Part shown: positions 33,266 through 42,897 of the stretch, one piece after another
Layout: every line of letters begins with the position of its first letter
How positions within the stretch are numbered: position 1 is the stretch's first letter
Origin: Paramarasmius palmivorus
Lineage: Eukaryota > Basidiomycota > Agaricomycetes > Agaricales > Marasmiaceae
NCBI GenBank assembly: GCA_037176845.1
Contig: JAYKXP010000029.1
Location: 496,001-560,000 of the forward strand
Direction of reading: 5' to 3'
Length of the DNA: 64,000 nt
Translations under genes and position numbers: made by a program
The notes under the pieces: generated by a model
Database searches by the model: none
Told to the model about the DNA's origin: nothing
Seen by the model: only the letters and a program-made list of their open reading frames with translations

Positions 33266-34361
33266 TCACCATCGTCCGCCCGTGTCAATCAGCACGACGT
33301 CCTCGAAGTCGGTGCCACACCCATGTATTCGCCAATCTTCCGACTCTTTCCTTCTTTCACTCTGAACTTTCACCGTGTTATCAACCGCATCTTCACCCAT
33401 GGCCAAATGAAGGGGAAGTTTAAGAAGTACCCCGTCATTGTCCCTTAGAGCAATAAGGTCCAGCAACTTCTTCGACGCCTTGTCTGGGTCACCGCGCTCC
33501 TTTCCGGAGCTCCCTTGGAAGCAAGCAAGAAATTCACGGGGCTCGACATATCCTTCGATCTGATGTAATGGTTCAGCTGAGCGAAATCTGGATAAAGAGT
33601 AACAGCAATCACCTGGTTCTCGCAAACCTTCGTGTTGGAACCTGCCACTGCCGTTCGAAATGCACCAAGTGCTACGGACATAGTACGGATATTGAAGGGT
33701 GCTAACTCTTTCGACCAAGCTGCGCTTATGCCTGCAAAGGGCTTAGCTTGGTATTAAAGAAAAGTCAGGATTGAACTCACAGTCCAGGGCGGCCTTCGTT
33801 GCACAGTATATCGCACAGCCGGACAGCGCGAGATATCCACCCATTGAACTGATATTTATGATAGTTCCTGTCCTCCTCTCTCGAAAATGAGGCAGAAAAG
33901 CACAGGTGACATTGATGATCCCGAAGAAATTGGTGTCGAATTGTGCTCTCATTTGTTCCTCTCTATATCGTCGTCATAAGTACACAGAATGGGAGGGGTT
34001 AAGGTGGACGGACGCGACTTCTTCGATGGCGCCAGCTAGGAGGTATCCTGCATTATTAACGAGTATGTCGACCTGACCGCTGAAATGATATGCAGGATGA
34101 GCAACAAGTTCAATATAGTCCAGTGAGAACTCACAAAATACCAATGGCTTCTCTCGCAAATTCCATCAAGGCCTCCCGACTCGTACTTACATCCAATGTG
34201 AGCGTCTCTGCGCCCTTTTCACGTAGATCATCAATAGCCTCCAGCCGCCTCGCTGTCGCAATCACCCTCATCCCACGAGAAAGGGCCTCCAATGATAGAG
34301 ACCGCCCTAAACCAGTGGAACAGCCCGTAATAAGGATGACTGGGGGTTCCGAAGATGCCAT
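33266..34361 (-). CDS. Short-chain dehydrogenase/reductase
   Basis: This is a classical NAD(P)-dependent SDR. The start MASSEPPVILITGCSTGLGR holds the cofactor motif TGxxxGxG, and R-S-L-S-L-E-A follows. Later exons give DILVNNAGYLLAGAIEE (NNAG), MRAQFDTNFFGIINVTCAFL, IINISSMGGYLALSGCAIYC with the catalytic Ser and Y-x3-K (YCATK), and LAPFNIRTMSVALGAFRT. The tail has GDPDKASKKLLDLIA and LKLPLHLAMGEDAVDNTV, as in the fungal oxidoreductases that resemble retinol dehydrogenases. Introns after GIF, IEE, LDC and ENQ restore frame. The substrate is unknown; it is not in an evident cluster. Confidence 0.9.
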
Positions 34362-35558
34362 GGCAGGTCTGTTTCTGACCTTGACAGCTTATGTATTTCG
34401 TGGCGAGGTCATCAAACGATATGATGCGGATGGCGCCAGAACTTCATGTTGGATAATGATCACTACCGCAGGTCCTTAGAGAGGTCGATCTAGGAAAGTG
34501 CAGGGATTAAGTGCAGAGATGGAAACAGCTTGAAGCGAAAGGCTGGATTCGTTGCCAGTCGGCCCCGGGGATTGTCACGCTGTGACACATCTCTCTTTTG
34601 GTCAAACCACCATCTACCACCATGTACAAACTGAAAGGCGAGCGACATAGTTCAGTGCTCTTCCAACTTTTCCAGCTGTCAGTTCATCTGAGACGGTGAG
34701 TATCACCGACAAGGACTTTTGAAGCGTTAGTCAAATTCTGCAGCGAGTACTTACTCTCCATTCTTGGCGATCTTCTTCTCCAACAATAATCTCACAGATT
34801 CGGATTCCTAACAGAACTTGAAGTAAGTCACCTTGACATCAACCTGTCATTACCAGTGATGCAGAAGAGCAGAGAACCTTACACATCCAGGTGCATCTCC
34901 AACGCTTCGATGCCCGAAATGTATGAGAAACACCCTCAGATATTTGCGGATATGCGGATTCCAGGCTGAGGTTATACACTCAGGTTCGTTCATCCTCCAC
35001 CGTATCTTTGGTTCGTACTCAGGAATGTCTCCTTCGGACCGTACATTCCCTTTCTTTTGTGAAGTGTAGTTCCTTCCTTGCGACACGTTTCCTCGTTCAC
35101 TTTTGTTCCTCGGAGTCTATACGATGTCTCATCAACCAGCTGGGTTCAGCGGACACATTAGCAGACACTAGCGCTCTCATCGGATCCGTTTCTTCGGAAG
35201 ATGGAATGCACTAATATCATCGTGCGAGAACGTACTTTGATATGAATTCCCATATATGGCAGAACATCAAATTTCTTATTGTTAAGTCAAAGAGGCGCCA
35301 CTCGCTTTTGGATACAAAGTGCAGGCGCACAGAAACCTAGTCGCTTCACTTATTGTCTTTTTGCACCCCAATGGAACTAGATTTTCACTCGTCAAGTTTT
35401 AGCCCGCGATTATCACTTGAAAGTAGCACACATGACGATAAGGTGAAGACAATTAACAGCGCGGATTAAAAGACGAGCAAGTTTCGTTGGAGAGAGCAAG
35501 CAACTCTGCTCCCTGCAAACGTCCTTTATTGCTACTAGTCCTTATAACCATCACTATC
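34362..35558. other. Long intergenic region upstream of the pheromone gene
   Basis: I see no gene in these 1.2 kb. An HMG-box-like ACAAAG sits at 35314-35319, about 240 bp before the pheromone start. Pheromone genes of basidiomycetes are often driven by such sites, but one short match proves little. Confidence 0.35.
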
Positions 35559-35681
35559 ATGGACACCTTCACAACGTTTGCCTCTTCAACATCCGAGAGC
35601 ATTACCGATCTTACCCTTCCCGAAGTCCCAGTTTCGGAGGAGAACAGCTCTGGCAGCAGCGTCTACTGCATCATTTCATGA
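35559..35681 (+). CDS. Farnesylated mating-pheromone precursor
   Basis: This is a single-exon, 40-residue protein. It starts MDTFTTFASSTSES, has acidic residues in the middle (PEVPVSEENSSG), and ends Y-C-I-I-S followed by a stop. The CIIS end is a CaaX box, so the cysteine should be farnesylated, trimmed and methylated. The small size, MD start, Ser/Thr-rich N-terminal half, acidic cleavage region (around SEEN) and CaaX end are all typical of Agaricomycete pheromone precursors that signal through STE3-type receptors. No STE3-like receptor is visible in the window, so it may be a non-mating-type copy, or the receptor may lie elsewhere. An in-frame ATG upstream at 35487 is less fitting. Confidence 0.78.
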   Translation: MDTFTTFASSTSESITDLTLPEVPVSEENSSGSSVYCIIS

Positions 35682-36301
35682 CGACGCTTCCCTGCTTGAT
35701 CCCCTTATGTGGGCTTGCTACATTACATTCGCGATTACCGTGCGTCTTCTTGCATCTTTTTCTCGTTCCAATCGCTAATGCTGAATCCTAGATATTATCA
35801 CAATATCGTCGCTCAACATTAATGCCACGATAAAAGTGCACGCGCCCGCCTTTTGCGCGACCACATTTACGCGTTTTGCCATTCGACCTTCGCAGTTCGT
35901 GCAACTTTGCACCATTTTTGTAGGCAGAAAGTGGGAAGGAAGAGAAAGAATACAGAAGTCGGTGTACGATACTAGGCTAGGAGAAAGATTGTTATGGGGA
36001 CACTTGTTGTACTATTCCGATTTGTATACGGGATATAGATGTTACCATTAGTTTGTTGTACATTTAAACAATTCAAAGCTTGATAAGATTTCAAACTCCC
36101 GAGGCCGTTCGCGGAAACCCTGTGAATCGGAATGATTTGATCTCGAAGTGACGCCACAGTTTGAGTAGGAGTTGATTACGATCTACGAATAATATGGTAG
36201 GTACTTGTGTATAATCATGTATGAACACGTCTAGAATAACTTAACAGAATAACATTAACTGATAGCGGAAAATAGTCAAGGCTTGCCGTTGTGGGTCGAC
36301 T
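35682..36301. other. Intergenic spacer
   Basis: Contains the 3' side of the pheromone gene and of the glutathione transferase gene. I see no further gene here. Confidence 0.45.
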
Positions 36302-37188
36302 CTAATGTTCGCCCATGTAAGGCTTGCAGCGTTCCCATAAACGCTCCCATCGTCCACCGTTCCACGTCCTAACTCTGGACCACCCGTCATGCGGTGCCAT
36401 CCGCTCGATCCAAATAAGAACCGAGCATAGCGCAAAATCGGCGTAAGAGACTTCGTGTCCCATTACGACGACCCCATCTCCGTCTCCAGTGTTCTTTGAC
36501 AGTACCGAAGCCAAGAAATCAAACTGTTCCTTAGCTGCTAACCAAGCTTGCTCGCGTTGAGGACCTGGTGGCAGCGGCTGTGGCGTAGGATACCCTCCAG
36601 AAAGGCCGGGTTGAGGTCGAAGGTAATCCTGGCTGCGGCCCGGCAGACGCTGATGACTGAGAGGGATCATGATGGGAAGAAGGGGTTTGGCGAATACTTC
36701 CTGGATGTAGTGAACGAAAAGAGTTTGGACGGCTCGAGATCCAGACGGGAATACCGGAATGGATGGGTACGTGGCTTCCAAATATTCGGAAATGTTACTA
36801 GTATTGGATAGAATGATCGGGGAAGATGGGTTTCTTCCTGGGTCCACGAGGACAGGAAGAGTGTAAACAGGTCTCCCATCACTGCGGACAGAACTTGGAG
36901 GCGCGCCAATAGATCGCAGGGTCGGTTCAACATCTGGGAACTCGACCCAAACAGTAGCGTACTGTTCTTCGGTCAGCTAAGATGTTTGTTGAGAATAGAA
37001 GTTACACACCTGAATTCGTTTGTAGTTCAAGATGAACCTAAAAGCAAGAAATCATTGGGTACAGAAAACACGGATAGCAAATACAAACGATACCTGACTC
37101 TCCAGATGTTTGGAGCCCATGGCTGGGGGCTTGAGCCCGGAATATCGTATAGTGTGATTACAGACGTCCTCGAAGTTTGCCTTGCCAT
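36302..37188 (-). CDS. Glutathione S-transferase
   Basis: Exons rebuilt from the Met at 37188 give MARQTSRTSVITLYDIPGSS, PQPWAPNIWRVR, FILNYKRIQ, LTEEQYATVWVEFPDVEPTL, then GRPVYTLPVLVDPGR, ILSNTSNISEYLEATYP (thioredoxin-fold end) and an all-helical C-terminal domain with MGHEVSYADFALCSVLIWIE. The LYDIP start, WVEFPD and YTLPVL motifs match the fungal GST group related to bacterial beta-etherases (often called GSTFuA/etherase-like). These conjugate or carry aromatic and xenobiotic compounds, and wood-decay fungi have many. Two short introns lie near the 5' end. The substrate is unknown. Confidence 0.88.
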
Positions 37189-38675
37189 GCAATCTGGTCA
37201 AATTAGAATCCATGTCGTCACTTAAGTACTAACGCCAATACCTCACCCAGGCACAATAACTTAGCCTTCCTAGTCATCAGAGTGGTAAGCATCGATAGAA
37301 AGCCATCCCCGTCTCCGTCGAATCAATGGAGCTCAATCAGAGCACTCTGAACGCGAGTCACTAAATCAACGTTTCACATTGAGAGTGTACACATATGAGA
37401 ATTCGCACCGATAGCATGTACTGCGGACCGTAGGATACCGATATTCAAGTCAACAGCTCTGAGTCAGAAGTCTAGGAAACCGAATCCAAGCGTGGACTAT
37501 ACGGGGAAGGAGGGGGACGAAAGAAAGCGCCCACAAAGGAGGCAGATCTGATCATTATCACAGCCTGTCGTCGAGATGTCATATTATGGGATCTTCAACT
37601 GAGTCCAAGCGGCAGTTTTTGTTGCTCGTCCATGATGTGCATGATGGAACTAGCCAATGGCAACATATCACGGTACGTCGAGGCCGGCACGACGAGTCAA
37701 AGACGGCACCGCGAACCAAGTCATGTCCTAGGGAAAGTTGGATATGCTCTGTCTTGTGATTTGGATGGTACAGCCACACTCATTGCCTCGCATTGAAGAG
37801 TTCAGAGACACAAAGAATCTAAGCGCGTCTCGTCCAAAAGTGCGAATTCATGAAATGTAGAGCCGTTCTCCAAGGTCTGTAGTCCGGCGGTGGCCGCAGA
37901 GTGTGCTCCAGACATAGGAATACTCCACGCGGCGCGTGAAACAGATCTATCTATGCTGTACTTCATGATATTTTGGCGATAAACATAAACCCCATGGCTT
38001 TTCACATCATTTTGAAATGCCATAAACAAGCTTGTGAGCTTCATGGCTTTGATGGAATATATTCGGGTCGTCAATGAATAAGCCTTGGGCGGTGTCGTGC
38101 CGTATGATTGAACAAGAAAGAATTCTGAGTTGACTGGTTGTCACTACCGCCATTAAAGGAGAGCTAGGAACACACTTCACGACGATGCGGACGCTAGAAT
38201 CTTGCAGTGCTGCAGACCGTTGTGCGGTAGTTTCCAGCCGAGGGACGATGAGTGGTAAAAGCCATCGAAGTCGCTTCGACTAGTATCTTTGGAGCTCTTG
38301 GCCAGGTTCAGGCTGTGTTTGAGATAGAGAATTCTCCACATTCTTGCCACGTCTGTAACAGGATCGCAGAACTGAATCCCATTTTTGCAAGGCGGAGTCG
38401 GACTCGTTGCATTTCCGACACAGATGCCAAGATATTCATGTGGATTTGTCGAAGAGTATATGAAACAATATATGGACCTAGAATTGGCAGAGGAAATGGT
38501 CGAAATTTGAATGGTGGTGGAATAGAGGGAACGTGTGAATGCGCCAGTCAAGCGCTACAAGCTCCAGCTCCAGCCCTCGTGTGACCGAGGAGTCCCTTCT
38601 CACCGACCTCCGTGTCGGACCCTTGCAGGGATCGAAAACCCCGACCTAGAGACTCCGAGGAGGCGTATTCGACAA
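37189..38675. other. Long intergenic region
   Basis: No gene could be supported in about 1.5 kb. Reverse open frames near 37800-38070 and 38177-38551 lack family features and are treated as doubtful. The end of the region is the promoter of MDM31. Confidence 0.35.
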
Positions 38676-41270
38676 ATGGCCCTGCGGATATGCAGTAGTA
38701 GCAACGTTACTCTATCGGTCATCTCGCGGCTTCCTCGAAGTTCAGTCACCGACGCTCTCGACCGGTATCGAACAATTCGAAACTTCTTTCGGGAACCAAA
38801 AACTTTCAACAGAACGAATCGTGTACAATGGTTATCGGAATGCGGTACTCGACCGTCCTCTCTGAACACGCAAGCCCGCCAGTTTCATTCAACAGCCATC
38901 TGGCTTCGCAAACGAAAGAATCAGGGTGCTGTGAAGGAAGAAGCCGAGGAAAATGTAGAGAGGAGTTTGAAGGAGTCGGTATTGGAACAGGATAAAGGAC
39001 CACCCATGACCGCAGAGGAAGTAATAGACCAGTCGCAGTCTACACCCAGGAGTTCTGAACGAACAGAAGAGAGCATAATTCAACACGAACCTACATCGAA
39101 ATTGGACCCCCACGATTCATCCCAAAGTGAAAAACCACCTACACTCCCTTACAACTTCGAGAACTACTCATCCTTTTTCCGTCGACTAGCCTTGTCTGCT
39201 CCTCACATCCATAGGCCGACTCGAGATGATTTTCTGAGACTGGCCGATGGGTTTTGGCAAGGTCTACGCATTCGTTTCAAGTGGTTCACCATCAGGTCAT
39301 TTCGCAAATTCAACGCCGACGACATTTCTGGCATCGTTACTTGGATTCTCATGAGCCAGACCATTTGGATATTGATTGGAACGACAACGTTCTTCTCTGT
39401 CATCTTCGCCATTGCGAACAGTCTTCGGCTTCAAAGTATGTCGCCCTGCATGATGGTTTTCTCATTTACTAACCTTCTTGACTGCAGATTTCATTGCTCG
39501 AGGTATCAGTGACTACCTCACCTCCGAAACCGGGGTCACTGTCATCTTCGAGTCTGCCATTGTACCCAAATGGAAGGACTCCCGTATCTCGTTCAAAAAC
39601 GTGTACATATCGAGGAGACCCGCCTCAATGCAGGCGCAGCAGAAGAAACTCAAAGAACATCAGGCTGCGTTGGGTTATGACGTTGCTCATCACCCTGCAT
39701 ACCATCATATCGACGACGATGAAGATGAACTCCCCTTACCGGATGAGGAGGATTGTAACTATTCGATGTTCGATTTGAACATCGGTTCCATTGACGTCAC
39801 ACTCTCACTGTGGCGATGGCTAGATGGAAAAGGCCTCATAGAATCTGCGGCTGTAAAAGGTGTTCGTGGAGTCCTGGGTATGTCGTAAATCGATTCCCTT
39901 GAAAGTGTTTTAATAATTTCCCTCAGACCGGCGGTCGGTACATTATGATCCAGATCATCCATTGGATCCTGCTCTCTTTCGACACGAATCACACCCCGGT
40001 GACTTTGAACTTGAATCGTTACAGCTCGAGGACGTTTTGGTCACAGTTCATCAACCGGGAGGCTTTAGGCCATATACCGCTTCAATCTTCAGAGCGGACA
40101 TTCGGACCTTCCGGAAGCGATGGCTGTTCTATGACTTTCTCTGCGCTGAGAACATAGTTGGGCAGTTTGATAACTGTCTTTTCAGCTTGCATAAGCCTCA
40201 GAGTATTGGAAGAACAACTGAGATGGATCTCAAAGATGGGGAATGGGCCAGAATGGTGGGTTGCACACCTTTACTACAGCTCTATGCTGATGATCAGTAC
40301 TCAGTCGCGTATCCGCATCGACGGTGTTAATATCGACCACCTGCAGGCTTCCACGACAATGGAAGGCCCTATTTCCTGGATAACTTCAGGCAAACTCGAC
40401 GCTGTGTTTGATATCAAGTTTCCCCAAGATCCTGGAGATGGAACCCTCAATGCCATACTCGAAGAAATTGCAGATGCCATCACGACCACTGTGCTCTCCA
40501 ACACACCAGATCCCATCTTACAGCGCATACCCGGTCAGAGAGAACTAGCAAAGCCACCGCTGTCTGCACCGGAACCAGAAAACAAGCCGAATCCTGCGGT
40601 CGATGACGAACCCAAAGTTGTCATTGATATTGATTTGAGGTTTCGTGACGTGAAAGCTGCCGTGCCAATCTTCACAAGTGACCTCTCATACGTCAACAAC
40701 GCGTTAATCAGGCCGATTGTGGCCTTCATGAAGTAAGTGCTGTGTCGGAACTAGGCTTATGATTCGTAATAATCCCATTGCTAGTGCAAACCGGACTCTG
40801 GTTCCTATCCATTGCAGAGTGGTCAAGCCTCTCCGCGATTTCGACGGTGCCTGGACGGTAAGCGGATCACTGATTTTATTCACTCACGCTTTGTGTTGAT
40901 ATCGATCTCTGCTGTCTAGATGTGGGAAAGCAAGTCCACCTCTTTTACCAGTTATCCATGTTCTGACTCTACACGCTACCTATCTAGCCGGACTTATGGA
41001 TGAAATATCTCTCCAGGTAATATTCAATCTCTTTAAAAGGTCTCAAACGGCCAATCATTGAATGTTCTATCACAGATTTACGACGCTCTCGCATACCATG
41101 TAACCCAGGCAAACATGAACCGGCGTATTAAGACCGTTAGTGTCTGGAGCTTACAAATGACGGCCAGTGCTGTTCTCTCTGCGTTGCGGCAATTAGTCGA
41201 CCCTGTCTCTTTACGTCTCAAGGAGACCTATCAAAAAGCTCAAGAGGAAGGTGGTGGATGTGGACCTTGA
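38676..41270 (+). CDS. MDM31: Mitochondrial inner-membrane protein Mdm31/Mdm32 family
   Basis: The N-terminus (MALRICSSSNVTLSVISRLP) looks like a mitochondrial presequence and is followed by AIWLRKRKN. A basic pre-sequence of about 200 residues leads to a membrane span (about residues 218-245, IVTWILMSQTIWILIGTTTF). The conserved core follows: FIARGISDYLTSETGVTVIF, ESAIVPKWKDSRISFKNVYI, SLWRWLDGKGLIESAAVKGV, RKRWLFYDFLCAENIVGQFD, and after an intron SRIRIDGVNIDHLQ and VVIDIDLRFRDVKAAVP. Exons near 40785-41030 and a final exon to 41270 complete it. Mdm31/32 proteins maintain mitochondrial shape, nucleoids and cardiolipin. The frame is open upstream to 38535, so the start could be earlier. Confidence 0.92.
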
Positions 41271-41497
41271 ATTGCTATGGTATACAATATATGGTGACTA
41301 ATGTACCTACAGTTGTACAATGTACGGAAACGACTAAACGATTAAACAGGCAATCCCTCGACCTGGATCTCCTTGCTTCTATTCTTGAATTTTACCGGTA
41401 TTGATGAAACGCATGCACACGGCCTTGTGATGTTGTACGGTTGTATACACGGGGGAAACCTTCCGTGTCCTTGATTTGGTTAGGAGGTTCATTCAGC

Positions 41498-41506
41498 TAT
41501 AAAAAG
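41498..41506 (+). promoter_or_regulatory. TATA box of small secreted protein
   Basis: TATAAAAAG lies 56 bp before the start codon of the small secreted protein gene, a good distance for a core promoter. Strong TATA boxes suit inducible genes. Confidence 0.5.
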
Positions 41507-41553
41507 ATGGCATAGCCAGATTCTAAAGACCATCAAGCTCGCAAATATCAACA

Positions 41554-42048
41554 ATGCACTTCCTCGTTCCTCTCGTCTACCTTGCCGGAATCTTTGGCAT
41601 CGTGCAGGCCGTCGACAACCGGTTGTTGTTTCAGGTCCCCGACGGTGAGACGGTAGCAGCTTTTGGAGAACAGTAGGCATGAAACGCACTCCAGTATATT
41701 GAAGACTGACATTTGTGGACATCAGATTTACGAATAGTTGCGAAACCTGGTCTCCTGCTATTGATGAGGGATTGACCTTGCAAACGATCTACGTCCAACC
41801 GGGTGACTTTAGAGGTGAAAATGCTGACAGTAAGTTCGGATTACTGAACACTTCTACCAAGTTCTGATGAAACGTTCCCAATCATCTAGCTCAAGTCAGG
41901 CTCATTTGTGTGAGTAGCCTATCTGCCGTGTATTCTTAAATGGTTCTGATAGTATATTGCTGAATAGTCCTATCATGATGATGATAGTGGAGAGACTGTC
42001 ACATTCACTGAAGATGTCGCAGAGAGCCTAGGTGCCACACAGCTGTAG
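41554..42048 (+). CDS. Small secreted protein, four exons
   Basis: Four exons (41554-41672, 41726-41829, 41890-41909, 41968-42048) join in frame at GT-AG borders to give 107 residues. The first 19 residues (MHFLVPLVYLAGIFGIVQA) form a clear signal peptide. The mature part has two cysteines (TNSCETW and RLICSY), which could form one disulphide, and is acidic near the end (YHDDDSGETVTFTEDVAESL). I do not recognise a family. Size, secretion signal and TATA box are those of effector-like or cell-surface small secreted proteins. The 20-nt third exon would be missed by most predictors, and no single reading frame shows the gene. Confidence 0.7.
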
Positions 42049-42897
42049 TGTAACTGTAGCCTCGATGAATATACTACTCTTGGGCTTGTTTTGGGCCACT
42101 AGTGCTAGTTTAAGTGTTTATTTGGTCCTTGCTTAGACTACGGGCAAGTCATAAAGTTGAGCGCTCGAATTTCGCTCAAAAGTCGATAAGGTGGGCGCTA
42201 GTGGGCTTTGTCATTCACCACCAAACAGGCTGCCCACTGTTACCTGTAGGAGCATGCCCTCGTCAAACTCGATATCCTGCTTAAATTGGAGACGAGGCCT
42301 ATCATTACCTTCCTGTGGCTCGAATTTCGACATCTCTCAAAGGTCAAAATCAATTCTACCGGCCCTCTGTTTGTTGAAGGATTTCCCTGAGGCTAAGAGT
42401 ACCAGAGACGGGCCTGACATGGCGGATGGAATCGTATACGAGATAGGTACGTGCCCCTCTCCACTAGCATTTTTAATGCCATTTCTGACCAACTTTAACG
42501 TCTTATCAGTGCCCAATGTAATTCGGGAGTCTGCGTTCCCAGCTTCTTCAAACGGACTAATTTTCGAAAGTGGTCTTAAGCGCACTCTCCGACGAGGCAT
42601 ATAGCTCCACGCAGAGTTCACGTTGCTCATGGCGTGGAGGAACCCAAAACCTATAAACCCAATATCTCCATCCGAATGCAAGCTGTAACCCCGATGTTCA
42701 GAAAACGTTTAGCCCACACGGCTCATTTATCTGTGCGTGTCATTTCGCCCCGAGAGAATGAATTACCAACCGAGAACGTTGCTCAGATACAGTATCTCCA
42801 GGACAGTACCGTGCATCTAATTCGTGACAACCAGTACCCGACTCCTGTTAACTCTGGTCATCCTTCTCTATTTCCCCTTTACTTTCTTACCACTCTC
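42049..42897. other. Intergenic region with coding-like stretch (42190-42603)
   Basis: In the forward direction, MADGIVYEI at about 42419, an intron-like GTACGT...TTATCAG of 63 nt and VPNVIRESAFPASSNGLIFE to a stop at about 42603 look coding. A second frame reads KLDILLKLETRPIITFLWLE before a stop at about 42391. The two frames cannot be joined cleanly. It may be a gene remnant or chance. The end of the region is the promoter of the asparagine synthetase. Confidence 0.3.

Noticed and set aside
33023..33448. Forward 141-codon frame
   Set aside because: About half overlaps the last exon of the dehydrogenase on the other strand; the rest has no features.
38177..38551. Reverse 124-codon frame with several cysteines before MDM31
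   Set aside because: It has no signal peptide or family motif and its start overlaps the MDM31 5' region; splicing could not improve it.
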